Of a stretch of 64,000 bases of DNA, positions 24,852-33,604 are shown piece after piece. Under the pieces are notes generated by a model that was not told where the DNA came from, ran no database searches, and saw only the letters and a list, made by a program, of their open reading frames with translations. A program made the translations under genes and the position numbers. The stretch comes from Rhodanobacter sp. (lineage in GTDB: Bacteria > Pseudomonadota > Gammaproteobacteria > Xanthomonadales > Rhodanobacteraceae): the NCBI GenBank assembly GCA_004298015.1, contig SCSE01000061.1:1-64000 (forward strand), in the 5' to 3' direction. Position 1 is the first letter of the stretch. Each line of letters opens with the position of its first letter.

Positions 24852-25765
24852 ATTCACCCGACCTGACTGCCAACGTGGCTGATGCCGAAACGCCGATATC
24901 GCGCCCCATCCGGCGCTGGCGATCGCGCGTGGTCTACCGGCACAAGTTGCCGATTCGCATCATGCACTGGATCAACGTGATCGCCTTGTCGGTGATGTTT
25001 TTCAGCGGCCTGCAGATCTTCAATGCCGACCCCAGCCTGTCCTGGGGCCAGAAGACGGTTCCCGGCAAGCAATGGCTGGTGCTGGGCGCACGCGAGGATG
25101 CATCCGGCAAGCTGATCGGGATTACCCGGATCGGCCAGCATCAATTCATCACCACCGGCGTGCTCGGTGTGTCGGCCGGCAGCGATGGCTCGCCGCAGGT
25201 TCGCGGCTTTCCATCCTGGCTGACCGTTCCCGGGCCGACCTGGCTGGCGATGGGTCGCCGCTGGCACTTCTTTTTCGCCTGGGTGTTCGTGCTGAACGGG
25301 CTCTGCTATGTCGGCTATTCGCTGTCGCGAAAACATCTTCAACGCGACCTGTGGCCGACCCGATCCGACTGGCGCGGCATCGGTCGCTCGATCGTCGACC
25401 ACCTGCGCTTCAGGCACCCGCATGGCGACGAGGCGCTGCGCTACAACGTCCTGCAACGACTGGCCTATCTCACGGTGATCTTCGTGTTCGGCGCGGGCAT
25501 CGTGCTGATGGGGCTGGCGATGTCGCCACGCATGGACACCGTGCTCGGCCCGGTGCTCGATCTGGTCGGCGGGCGGCAATCCGCGCGCACAATCCATTTC
25601 ATCATAGCCTGGGCGTTCGTCGTGTTCGTGCTGATTCATCTTTTCGAGGTACTCATCAGCGGGCTGGCCAACCAGCTTCGCGGCATGATCACCGGGTATT
25701 ACCGGGTCGACGATCCGCCGACCGCCACGCCGGCGACTATCGACAAGGAGCTCTCCGATGACTGA
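24848..25765 (+). CDS. cytochrome b561-type membrane subunit (Ni/Fe-hydrogenase/formate dehydrogenase b-type family)
   Basis: A 305-residue inner-membrane di-haem cytochrome b. Four membrane helices are visible, with likely haem histidines in RIMHWINVIALSVMFFSG, RRWHFFFAWVFVLNG and RTIHFIIAWAFVVFVLIHLF. The family transfers electrons between the quinone pool and a periplasmic oxidoreductase. The 8-nt overlap with the following molybdopterin oxidoreductase gene makes that protein its likely partner, an arrangement that recalls YedY-YedZ (MsrPQ) but with a different cytochrome family. The stretch from residue 50 to 120 is a long periplasmic loop. Confidence 0.85.
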   Translation: MNSPDLTANVADAETPISRPIRRWRSRVVYRHKLPIRIMHWINVIALSVMFFSGLQIFNADPSLSWGQKTVPGKQWLVLGAREDASGKLIGITRIGQHQFITTGVLGVSAGSDGSPQVRGFPSWLTVPGPTWLAMGRRWHFFFAWVFVLNGLCYVGYSLSRKHLQRDLWPTRSDWRGIGRSIVDHLRFRHPHGDEALRYNVLQRLAYLTVIFVFGAGIVLMGLAMSPRMDTVLGPVLDLVGGRQSARTIHFIIAWAFVVFVLIHLFEVLISGLANQLRGMITGYYRVDDPPTATPATIDKELSDD

Positions 25766-26513
25766 TCGCCGCGCGTTTCTGCGCATGACCATGATGGGTG
25801 CCGCCGGCCTCATCGTGGCTGGCTGCGACCGGATTTCGCAAAGCAGCTGGGGCCCGAAAGTACTGGGCAGCGCGGAAGGCCTGAATCATCGGGTGCAGGC
25901 CCTGCTCGCTCCATCCAGCGCCATGGCCCGCGAGTACCGCGAGGCGGATATCTCAGCGGTATTCCGTGCCAACGGCACCACCATGCCCGGCAGCGCGGTC
26001 TACCAGACCTTGCTGGCCAACCAGTTTCGCGACTATCGCCTGCCGGTGAACGGACTGGTAAGTCGACCGACCACACTGTCGATCGATGATCTGAAAAAGC
26101 TCGACATGCGCACCCAGATCACCCGTCACGATTGCGTCGAAGGCTGGAGCGTGATCGGCAAATGGCAGGGCACGTTGCTGTCGGCGGTACTCGACCATGT
26201 CGGAGTGCAACCGCAGGCACGCTACGTGGTATTCCACTGCTTCGACGACATGGGTCTGGGCACGCCGTACTACGAGAGCGTGGACCTCAGCGAGGCGCGA
26301 CATCCGCAGACGCTGTTGGCCTATGGCCTCAACGACCGGTCGGTACCGGTACCCAACGGTGCGCCGCTGCGGTTGCGGGTAAGTCGGCAGCTCGGCTACA
26401 AGCAGGCCAAGTACATCAGTCGCATCGAACTGGTGGCGTCGTTCGCATCGATCGGTGACGGCCACGGCGGTTACTGGGAGGACCAGGGTTACGAGTGGTA
26501 CGCCGGCATTTGA
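25758..26513 (+). CDS. Tat-exported molybdopterin oxidoreductase (sulfite oxidase family)
   Basis: A 251-residue protein. The N-terminus DRRAFLRM is a twin-arginine motif, followed by a hydrophobic stretch and a lipobox-like IVAGC with Cys23, so it is probably folded in the cytoplasm and exported as a lipoprotein. From about residue 90 it is a sulfite-oxidase-type molybdopterin domain: LPVNGLVSRPTTLSIDDLKK, then RHDCVEGWS with Cys126 as the expected Mo ligand, and NGAPLRLRVSRQLGYKQAKY. The substrate is unknown; peptide methionine sulfoxide, sulfite and other oxo compounds are possible. It follows modABC and a cytochrome b, so cofactor metal supply, electron donor and enzyme are linked. Confidence 0.88.
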   Translation: MTDRRAFLRMTMMGAAGLIVAGCDRISQSSWGPKVLGSAEGLNHRVQALLAPSSAMAREYREADISAVFRANGTTMPGSAVYQTLLANQFRDYRLPVNGLVSRPTTLSIDDLKKLDMRTQITRHDCVEGWSVIGKWQGTLLSAVLDHVGVQPQARYVVFHCFDDMGLGTPYYESVDLSEARHPQTLLAYGLNDRSVPVPNGAPLRLRVSRQLGYKQAKYISRIELVASFASIGDGHGGYWEDQGYEWYAGI

Positions 26514-26576
26514 GCCGTCAGTCCGTTGCGCGATGCAGGCTGGTATGGTCTGGACAGTCCGCTACGGAAGCTGCCC

Positions 26577-28229
26577 TTGAAACGACTGATCTGTGCCGCC
26601 ATCGCCCTGTCCGCCTGCTCGAGCGCCCTCGCCTCGAACCCGCCGACCTTCAGTACCAAACGCCTTTCCAGCGAGGTCAGGACACTGTCCTCCGACGCCT
26701 TTGCGGGACGTGGCCCGGATACCCCCGGCGAGACGCGAACGATCGACTACGTAGTGGCGCAAATGAAGGCGGCAGGGCTGCAACCGGGCGGTGACCTGAA
26801 GCATGGCAAGCGGGCCTGGACTCAAGCGGTTCCGCTGCTGCGTACTGAAATCATCGGCACCCCCAAGCTGGCACTTGACATCCATGGCAAGCGCGACGAA
26901 CTGACCCAGGGCAGGCAAATCGCCGTGCGCGCACCGATGAACGGTGCGACCACGGTGGCCATCGAGGATGCACCGCTGGTTTTCGTCGGTTACGGCGTCA
27001 AGGCCCCCGAGCGCCACTGGGATGATTTCAAGGGTGTCGACCTGCATGGCAAGATCGCCGTGGTCCTGATCAACGATCCGGATTTCGAGACCGGCAAAGG
27101 TGACTTCGGTGGCAAAGCGATGACCATCTACGGTCGCTGGACCTACAAATACGAGGAAGCCGCCCGGCAGGGTGCGCTGGGCATGCTGGTCATCCACGAA
27201 ACGGCGCCAGCCTCGTACGGCTGGGCAACGGTCAAGAACTCCAACACCAACACCATGTTCGACATCGTCCGCGACAAGCCGGCGGCGGAACATCCGCTGC
27301 TGGAGGGTTGGATCCAGCGCGACCTGGCGGTGCGGATGTTCAAGGATGCCGGTCTCGATTTCGCCGCGCTGAAGAAACAGGCGCAAAGCCGCGACTTCAG
27401 GCCCGTGACGCTCAAGGGTGAGCACTTTTCGGCCAGTTTCAAGGTCGATTCGAAGGTCATCACCTCGCACAATATCGTCGGCCGCCTCATCGGCAGCAAG
27501 TACCCCGAACAGACCGTGATCTACAGCGCCCACTGGGACCACCTCGGCGTCGGCCAGCCCGATGCCCGCGGCGATCGCATCTACAACGGCGCGGTCGACA
27601 ATGCGACCGGCACCGTGGCGCTGATCGAGATGGGCCGGGCTTTCGCCAAGGCTCCGCGGCCAGAACGCTCGGTGGTTTTCCTCAACGTCACCGCCGAGGA
27701 AAAAGGTCTGCTTGGCTCCGAGTACTACGCCGCCAAGCCGCTGTACCCATTGGCAACAACCGCCGGCGTGATCAATATGGACGCGCTCGATCCACACGGG
27801 CCCACCCGCAACTTCACCATCTCCGGCAACGCCAGCCTCGGCTTGCTGGATGACCTGATTGCCGACGCGAGAGAGTACGGCATGGTTTATACGCCGGACC
27901 CGAAACCCGAGGCTGGCCACTTCTTCCGTTCCGATCACTTCTCGTTCGCCAAACGCGGCGTACCTGCGATCTCGTTCGGCTCGGGCGACGACTGGGTGCA
28001 CGGTGGTGTCGCGGCCGGCAAGGCCGCTGAGACGGACTACGTCAACAAACGCTACCACCAGCCAGGTGATGAATGGCAAGCGAGCTGGGCCTTCACCGGT
28101 ATGGCGCGCGATCTGCAGTTGCTCTACACCGTAGGCAGCCAGCTGGCCAACTCCGAACAATGGCCAAACTGGAGCGAGGATTCAGCGTTCCGCGCGATCC
28201 GCGACGCGAGCGCCGCCGAACGCGAGTAA
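26577..28229 (+). CDS. M28-family zinc metallopeptidase, exported
   Basis: A 550-residue exported peptidase with a signal peptide (KRLICAAIALSACSSALAS). A PA-like insert lies at about 110-240. The M28 catalytic domain has the zinc ligands in SAHWDHLG, the bridging Asp in GAVDNATG, the catalytic Glu pair in NVTAEEKGLLGSEYY and a distal histidine in FRSDHFSF. It would act as an aminopeptidase in the periplasm. Translation is placed at TTG 26577, with GGAAG 6 nt upstream, because the ATG at 26526 would add 17 residues before the signal peptide and lacks a ribosome-binding site. It lies 63 bp after the molybdoenzyme gene but has no obvious functional link. Confidence 0.88.
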   Translation: MKRLICAAIALSACSSALASNPPTFSTKRLSSEVRTLSSDAFAGRGPDTPGETRTIDYVVAQMKAAGLQPGGDLKHGKRAWTQAVPLLRTEIIGTPKLALDIHGKRDELTQGRQIAVRAPMNGATTVAIEDAPLVFVGYGVKAPERHWDDFKGVDLHGKIAVVLINDPDFETGKGDFGGKAMTIYGRWTYKYEEAARQGALGMLVIHETAPASYGWATVKNSNTNTMFDIVRDKPAAEHPLLEGWIQRDLAVRMFKDAGLDFAALKKQAQSRDFRPVTLKGEHFSASFKVDSKVITSHNIVGRLIGSKYPEQTVIYSAHWDHLGVGQPDARGDRIYNGAVDNATGTVALIEMGRAFAKAPRPERSVVFLNVTAEEKGLLGSEYYAAKPLYPLATTAGVINMDALDPHGPTRNFTISGNASLGLLDDLIADAREYGMVYTPDPKPEAGHFFRSDHFSFAKRGVPAISFGSGDDWVHGGVAAGKAAETDYVNKRYHQPGDEWQASWAFTGMARDLQLLYTVGSQLANSEQWPNWSEDSAFRAIRDASAAERE

Positions 28230-28239
28230 CGCCGCCGCA

Positions 28240-28259
28240 GGAGCGGCTTCAGCCGCTCC
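28240..28259. repeat. REP-like palindrome between convergent genes
   Basis: GGAGCGGCT (28240-28248) and AGCCGCTCC (28251-28259) form a 9-bp inverted repeat with a 2-nt centre, preceded by GCA. It resembles the AGGAGCGGCTTCAGCCGC repetitive palindromes common in Xanthomonadales and pseudomonads and sits between the convergent peptidase and alpha-glucosidase stops, where it could also stop transcription from both sides. The 12-mer GCAGGAGCGGCT recurs in inverse orientation at 46959-46970. Confidence 0.6.
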
Positions 28260-28281
28260 AAGCGGTGTGGATGAACCGTGC

Positions 28282-29901
28282 TCAATCAAGCCGGGCAAAC
28301 CATACGCCATGGCCGGGCAAGTGCAGGCGAAGGTTCTGCAGCTTTCCCTGCAGCAATCCGTGGCCTTCGATGACTGTCGGAGTGCCCACGCCGGGTGGCA
28401 ACTCAACGTCGATCGTGGCGATGGCGAGATTGAACACCACCAGCACCTTCTCGCCGTTGAGCTCGCGAACGAATGCGAGTACGGGTTCGGCGGTATCGAG
28501 AAAGACGATTTCGCCCCGGCACAGTGCAGGTTGCGTCTTGCGCCAATGCATGAAAGCGCGAAATCCGCGCAACGCCGAATGCGGATCGGCCTCCTGCTGG
28601 GTTACCGACAGGGTCTGGTGTTTCGATGGTACCGGCAGCCAGGGGTTGGAGCGACTGAAGCCGGCATGCTCGGTATCACTCCACGGCATCGGCGTGCGAC
28701 ACCCGTCGCGCCCCTTGAAGTTGGGCCAGAAGGCAATGCCGTAGGGATCCTTCAGCGATTCGTACGGCACCTCGGCCTCGGTCAGCGCAAGCTCCTCGCC
28801 CTGGTAGACGCAGACCGAGCCACGCAGTGAGCAGACCATGGCCGTCAGCAGATTGGCCAGCTTCGGCGACGCATCGCCATTGCCCCAACGACTCAACACG
28901 CGTTCGACATCGTGGTTTGAAATCGCCCAGCACGGCCAGCCATCACGCATCTGCGCCTCGAGGTTACGCACCGTGTTGCGGATGTAGCCGGCACTGAAGT
29001 CGTCGGTCAGCAACTCGAAGCTGTAGCCCATGTGCAGACGGCGCCCGCTGGTGTATTCGGCCATCGTCGCCAACGAATCCTCGGAGGAAATTTCGCCCAG
29101 GGCGGCGACATCCTCATAGCGATCCAGCAGCGCTCGCAATTCCTCCAGAAAGGCCAGGTTTTCCGGCTGCGTGTTGTTGTAGTAGTGATACTGGAAGGCG
29201 TAGGGATTGTCCGGGCTGAAGCCGCGCCCTACGCGCTCCTGCAGCGGCTTGGGCGGGTTGTCGCGCAGTTGGCGATCATGGAAGCAGAAGTTGATCGCAT
29301 CCAGGCGCAAGCCGTCCACACCCCGATCGAGCCAGAACTTCACACTGTCGAGCGCCGCCGCACGCACCTCGGCGTGGTGAAAGTTGAGATCCGGCTGCGA
29401 GGTCAGGAAGTTGTGCAGGTAGTACTGCCCACGCCGTGGCTCCCATTGCCAGGCACAGCCGCCGAACAACGACAGCCAGTTGTTCGGCGGCGTGCCGTCG
29501 GCTTTCGCATCGGCCCACACGTACCAGTCCGCTTTCGGGTTGTCGCGGCTCTGCCGGCTCTCGCGGAACCAGGCATGCTCGACCGAGGTGTGACTGAGTA
29601 CCTGATCGATCATCACCTTCAGCCCCAGGCCATGCGCCTTGGCCAGCAGCTGATCGAAATCCTGCAACGTGCCGAACAGCGGATCGACATCGCGGTAATC
29701 GGCAATGTCGTATCCGAAGTCGGCCATCGGTGACTTGAAGAATGGCGCGATCCAGATCGCGTCCACCCCCAGCGCCGCGACATAGTCGAGCCGATCGATG
29801 ATGCCCGGCAGATCGCCTACCCCGTCGCCGTTGGTGTCGAGAAAGCTGCGCGGATAGATCTGGTAGATAACGCCGCCGCGCCACCAGGGTTGAGTGCTCA
29901 T
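28282..29901 (-). CDS. cytoplasmic alpha-glucosidase, GH13 family
   Basis: A 539-residue (beta/alpha)8-barrel enzyme. The nucleophile Asp201 is in DGLRLDAINF, the acid/base Glu270 in VAALGEISS and the transition-state Asp331 in ISNHDVERV; YQIYPRSFLDTNGDGVGDL is typical of the oligo-1,6-glucosidase/alpha-glucosidase subgroup. There is no signal peptide, so it cleaves short maltodextrins or related alpha-glucosides after uptake. Start 29901 is preferred to 29952 because the barrel begins there. It is divergent from the TonB-dependent receptor, and an operator-like 14-mer lies about 105 bp upstream. It would finish degradation of sugars released by the exported amylases downstream. Confidence 0.93.
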   Translation of the reverse strand: MSTQPWWRGGVIYQIYPRSFLDTNGDGVGDLPGIIDRLDYVAALGVDAIWIAPFFKSPMADFGYDIADYRDVDPLFGTLQDFDQLLAKAHGLGLKVMIDQVLSHTSVEHAWFRESRQSRDNPKADWYVWADAKADGTPPNNWLSLFGGCAWQWEPRRGQYYLHNFLTSQPDLNFHHAEVRAAALDSVKFWLDRGVDGLRLDAINFCFHDRQLRDNPPKPLQERVGRGFSPDNPYAFQYHYYNNTQPENLAFLEELRALLDRYEDVAALGEISSEDSLATMAEYTSGRRLHMGYSFELLTDDFSAGYIRNTVRNLEAQMRDGWPCWAISNHDVERVLSRWGNGDASPKLANLLTAMVCSLRGSVCVYQGEELALTEAEVPYESLKDPYGIAFWPNFKGRDGCRTPMPWSDTEHAGFSRSNPWLPVPSKHQTLSVTQQEADPHSALRGFRAFMHWRKTQPALCRGEIVFLDTAEPVLAFVRELNGEKVLVVFNLAIATIDVELPPGVGTPTVIEGHGLLQGKLQNLRLHLPGHGVWFARLD

Positions 29902-29924
29902 GCAATGATCCCGAACTTCGTGCG

Positions 29925-29939
29925 CCCGCATCATGCGGG
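29925..29939. repeat. palindrome in the alpha-glucosidase leader
   Basis: CCCGCAT-C-ATGCGGG is a perfect 7-bp inverted repeat with a single-base centre, 24 bp before the alpha-glucosidase ATG. In RNA it can hardly fold without opening a few pairs for a loop, so a protein-binding site is also possible. Confidence 0.45.
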
Positions 29940-30006
29940 ACACGCGCCGCAAAGTGCGGCCTTGCGTCGCAGCTTAACCGCGGCAGGCAGGATCAGCCGA
30001 TGGTTG

Positions 30007-30020
30007 TGCATACGTATTCA
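30007..30020 (-). promoter_or_regulatory. LacI-type operator-like site, alpha-glucosidase side
   Basis: TGCATACGTATTCA is a 14-bp palindrome with one mismatched pair around a perfect ATACGTAT core. Read on the minus strand it is TGAATACGTATGCA, identical to the sites at 30263-30276 and 40528-40541. LacI-family sugar regulators bind even palindromes with a central CG of this length. It lies about 105 bp upstream of the alpha-glucosidase start. Confidence 0.6.
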
Positions 30021-30084
30021 TCTCCCTCGACATCTTCGCGCCAGACGGCCAAACCCTTGGTGGCCTCGCTGCCAAATGGGTGAA

Positions 30085-30111
30085 GGCTGTCATGGCAGTG
30101 ATATGACAGCC
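30085..30111. repeat. perfect 9-bp inverted repeat in the divergent region
   Basis: GGCTGTCAT (30085-30093) and ATGACAGCC (30103-30111) are separated by 9 bases. The arms lie between the two operator-like sites and could be a binding site for a second regulator or form an RNA hairpin in either transcript. There is no T-run, so a terminator is unlikely. Confidence 0.45.
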
Positions 30112-30262
30112 GCGCGTCCGGATCGTGGCAAACCCGTTGCCGCAGCACGCTTTCAGCGTTTCACAGCATGGATTTGTATACCACCACCCCGCGGCTTTTG
30201 CGCACTGCACAACGCGCCGGCCAAGGTCGTCGAAGACAAAATCGCCAGCCGTCTGCCCGCAA

Positions 30263-30276
30263 TGAATACGTATGCA
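30263..30276 (+). promoter_or_regulatory. LacI-type operator-like site, TonB-receptor side
   Basis: TGAATACGTATGCA, the same 14-mer (in opposite orientation) as the site at 30007-30020. It lies about 145 bp upstream of the receptor start and about 50 bp upstream of a TTGACA hexamer, so it might act as an activator or looping site rather than a simple promoter block. Confidence 0.6.
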
Positions 30277-30419
30277 GCACAAGCCAACATCGACTTAACC
30301 ACGACTACCATCGTGTTGCGCAGGTTTGACAGACCTCGTTCGTATTCGGATCAAGCAGGTGCATCGAGACATCTGCAGTCCCATGCCATAAATCCAATGT
30401 TTCAGTACGGGAGGGGTAC

Positions 30420-33329
30420 ATGTTGAACTTCAAACGCAATCTGCTCAGCGCAGCGCTGGCATCAGCCGTGTTGATGATGGCTGCCAATGCGCAGGCTGAA
30501 GCCGCCAACGCCGCGGCGGGCCAAGGTCAGCAAAGCGCCGACACCAAGGCAAACGGCGACAAGCCGGCAGACGCCAAGACCCGCAAGAAGCCGCAAGCGA
30601 TGCAGGCCGTCCAGGTCAATGGTTTCGTCAGCAGCATCGAAAACGCCACCGCGATCAAGCGCAACGCCAACAGCATTGTCGAAGCGGTATCCGCCGAACA
30701 GATCGGCAAACTTCCGGGTATCAGCATCGCCGACACCCTTGGTCGCCTGCCCGGCCTGGCGGTGCAGACCGTGGACGGTCGCCCGCAGGTATTGACCATC
30801 CACGGCCTCGGTCCAGACTTCAGCACGGCGCTGGTCAACGGCGGCCAGCAGGTGTCGACCTCCAACAACCGCGACGTGCAGTTCGACCAATACCCCTCCA
30901 GCTGGTTCAACGCCGTGGTGGTGCACCTGAGCCCGCAGGCCAATCTCATCGGCCAGGGCCTGGCCGGCACGGTGGACATGCAGACGATTCGCCCGCTGGA
31001 AAAGAACAAGCCGGAAGCGGCGATGAATGTCCGCTACATCTGGAACGGCATGTCCCAGCTCGCCAGTGGCCCGGGTGTCAGCGACAAGGGTTACAACGTC
31101 AACGGCGTATGGGTGAACCAGTTCGCCGATCACACGGTAGGCGTCACGCTGGGCGTGGATATGGAGTCCAACCCGTCGCAGATCCAGCACCAGGCACCCT
31201 GGGGCTATCCGACAGACAATGCAGTCGCCAACGGCAACGCGGTAATCGGCGGCTCGAAGAACTACGGCATCTCCGACACCATGAAGCGCCGCGGCCTGCT
31301 CGCCACCGTCCAGTGGCAGCCGAACGAGTACTACACCGGCACGATCGACATGACGTACGACAACTTCAAGGAGGTCCAGCAGGCCAAGGGCATGGAGTTG
31401 CCGCTCGCCTGGGGCTCGGCCACGCTGCAACCTGGCTATACCGCCAATAACGGGCTCATCACCAGCGGCACCTACACCACGTTGTCGCCTGTCATCCGCA
31501 ACGACTACAACAGCACCAGCTCGCGCGTCTACAACTTCAACTGGGACAACAAGTTCCACATCAACGAGAACTGGTCGGCCGACCTGGTAGCCAACTACTC
31601 GCGTGCCACCAGCCGCCATGTCAACCTGGAGAGCTACTCCGGCAGCGGCTACAACAAGAGCGGCCCGCTCGGCACGCTGAACTTCAACGAGCAAAGCAAT
31701 GGCCTGCTGTACGTCAACAACTCGGTCGACTACGCCAGCGGCGCCGTGCTGACCGACCCGCAGGGCTGGGGCTCGGGCAGCAACGTGGTGCAGACCGGCT
31801 TCGTCAATACGCCGCGCACGGTGGACTACCTGGCCAACCTCAAGCTCAGCGTCGAGCGTGACTTCATGAGTGGTCCATTCTCCAGCGTGGAGTTCGGCAT
31901 TGCGCGCAGCACTCGTCAGAAGACCTACAACATCGAGCAGAACTTCCTGACCCTCGGCGGCGGTTTCATCACCCCCACCAACACGCCGGTGCAGTCGGTA
32001 CCCTATACTGGCGCCACCTGCTCGCCGCTGGCCTGGATGGGCCTCGGCGCCCAGCCGTGCTACAACCCGTTTACGCTGATCGGCAACGGCACTTACACCG
32101 AGATCCCGGTCTTCATGTCGAGTCTTCCCATCCCTCCAAACTGGAAGGTTCGCGAGCGCGACACGACGCCTTACTTCCAGTTCAATCTGGACACCCAAAT
32201 CGGCAACTATTCGTTGCGCGGCAACTTCGGCGTACAGGCGGCTCTGGTCAGCCAGACATCTCAGGGACAGGGTGTTGTGGTTGCTCCGGGAACAAGCTTT
32301 ACCGGTGGCAATGCTCAGCTGACATCCCGCTCCGGTGGCACTACCTACACTCGCTATCTGCCTAGCCTGAACCTCATCTTCGGCCTGACCTCGAACGATG
32401 ACATCCGCTTCGGTGCCGCCCGGACCATGGCGCAGCCGCGCATGGATCAGATGAACAATAGCCTTGCTATCAGCGGCGACAACACACACTTGGCCTCTAC
32501 TGATCCAAACCAAGCCTACTTCAGCTCGAAGAGTGGTAATCCACAGCTGAATCCGACCATGGCTGACAACTACAACATCAGCTACGAGCATTATTTCGCA
32601 AACGACACCTCGAGCTACCAGTGCAACTCGTCCGATGCCAAGCAGTCGGACCTGTGCCGTGGCGGCGGCGGTGGCTACTTCGCTGTGTCGGGCTACTTCC
32701 TGAAGCTGTCGGACTTCATCAACCCCAACTTCGGCGTGCAGCAAGATTTCAGCGCGTATGTTTCCGCCTTCCTGAATCCGGCACAGCAGGCGCAACTGGG
32801 GACAACGCAGGGCGTCCGTACGTACCCGACCAACGACGGCCACGGCTATGTGAAGGGCGCCCAGGTAACCCTGAACCTGCCCGCCAGCGTGATCACCCCG
32901 GCGCTCAGCGGCTTCGGCGTGATCGTGAGCGGCAACCGTACCAAGAGCTCGCTGGTCTACGCCGGCAACAGCACACCGATCACCGTGCCCGGCCTGTCGA
33001 AGTGGGTAGCGAACGGCACGCTGTACTACCAGCACCGTGGTTTCGAGGCTCGCGTCAGCGACAGCTACCGCTCCAGCTTCCTGGGCCGGGTGTCCGGCAT
33101 CAGTTCGTCGCGCATCGAGCAGACCATCAAGGGCGGCAGCAGCATCGACGCACAAGTCAGCTACACCTTCGATCATGGTCCACTGGAGGGTCTGACGGTG
33201 ATTGCGCAGGGCTCCAACCTGAACAACAAGAAGTTCGTCACCTACCAGAACAACGATCCACGACAGGTGCAGACCTGGGAGAGCTACGGCCGTCGCTACG
33301 AGGTCGGCGTCTCCTACAAGTTCAAGTAA
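30420..33329 (+). CDS. TonB-dependent outer-membrane receptor, probably for maltodextrins
   Basis: A 969-residue receptor. The signal peptide ends near MMAANAQA, and a linker leads to a TonB-box-like MQAVQVNGF (about residue 60). The plug domain (about 70-190) has EQIGKLPGISIADTLGRLPG and QVLTIHGLGPDFSTALVNG. The barrel fills the rest and ends with YEVGVSYKFK, a terminal aromatic/hydrophobic outer-membrane signature. It takes up a substrate with energy from TonB-ExbBD. The substrate is inferred from the surrounding starch enzymes and the shared operator. GGGAGGGG precedes the ATG. A strong terminator follows, so it is probably monocistronic. Confidence 0.92.
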   Translation: MLNFKRNLLSAALASAVLMMAANAQAEAANAAAGQGQQSADTKANGDKPADAKTRKKPQAMQAVQVNGFVSSIENATAIKRNANSIVEAVSAEQIGKLPGISIADTLGRLPGLAVQTVDGRPQVLTIHGLGPDFSTALVNGGQQVSTSNNRDVQFDQYPSSWFNAVVVHLSPQANLIGQGLAGTVDMQTIRPLEKNKPEAAMNVRYIWNGMSQLASGPGVSDKGYNVNGVWVNQFADHTVGVTLGVDMESNPSQIQHQAPWGYPTDNAVANGNAVIGGSKNYGISDTMKRRGLLATVQWQPNEYYTGTIDMTYDNFKEVQQAKGMELPLAWGSATLQPGYTANNGLITSGTYTTLSPVIRNDYNSTSSRVYNFNWDNKFHINENWSADLVANYSRATSRHVNLESYSGSGYNKSGPLGTLNFNEQSNGLLYVNNSVDYASGAVLTDPQGWGSGSNVVQTGFVNTPRTVDYLANLKLSVERDFMSGPFSSVEFGIARSTRQKTYNIEQNFLTLGGGFITPTNTPVQSVPYTGATCSPLAWMGLGAQPCYNPFTLIGNGTYTEIPVFMSSLPIPPNWKVRERDTTPYFQFNLDTQIGNYSLRGNFGVQAALVSQTSQGQGVVVAPGTSFTGGNAQLTSRSGGTTYTRYLPSLNLIFGLTSNDDIRFGAARTMAQPRMDQMNNSLAISGDNTHLASTDPNQAYFSSKSGNPQLNPTMADNYNISYEHYFANDTSSYQCNSSDAKQSDLCRGGGGGYFAVSGYFLKLSDFINPNFGVQQDFSAYVSAFLNPAQQAQLGTTQGVRTYPTNDGHGYVKGAQVTLNLPASVITPALSGFGVIVSGNRTKSSLVYAGNSTPITVPGLSKWVANGTLYYQHRGFEARVSDSYRSSFLGRVSGISSSRIEQTIKGGSSIDAQVSYTFDHGPLEGLTVIAQGSNLNNKKFVTYQNNDPRQVQTWESYGRRYEVGVSYKFK

Positions 33330-33350
33330 ACAAAAAGCACTTCCCAAGTC

Positions 33351-33384
33351 GCCCCGTTGAGTCCATCCAACGGGGCTTTTTTTT
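33351..33384 (+). terminator. Rho-independent terminator of the TonB receptor gene
   Basis: Stem GCCCCGTTG (33351-33359) with CAACGGGGC (33368-33376), an 8-nt loop and a run of eight T (33377-33384), 21 bp after the receptor stop. All stem pairs are Watson-Crick. Confidence 0.9.
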
Positions 33385-33604
33385 GACAAGGCCGTGGCGA
33401 AACGCCAGCAGGCTGTCGGACTTGGCTGGCCGAGGCTAGAATTTGGCGACGCGAGGACAGGTTTCTGACGATTAGCCGGCCCCTCGTGGTGCTATGGACC
33501 AAGGAACGGCAAAAACAGGGGCCGTGCAGGCGGATTTCGCAGAACGGTCGAGCAAAATCCAACCACCTCCTGATTAACGGCTTTCACCTATTCCGGACAC
33601 ACGC

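Larger units (their letters stand above)
29902..30419. other. 518-bp divergent intergenic region with several dyads
   Basis: This region separates the alpha-glucosidase (minus) from the TonB-dependent receptor (plus). It holds two copies of an ATACGTAT-centred operator-like sequence (30007-30020 and 30263-30276), a perfect 9-bp inverted repeat between them (30085-30093 with 30103-30111) and a 7-1-7 palindrome near the alpha-glucosidase start (29925-29939). TTGACA at 30326-30331 could be a -35 box for the receptor but no good -10 follows. No coding sequence is supported. Confidence 0.6.

Noticed and set aside
30462..33389. A 975-codon open frame on the minus strand across the TonB receptor gene
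   Set aside because: It is antisense to a gene with clear signal peptide, plug domain and barrel. Its translation has no domain and is an effect of GC-rich codon third positions.
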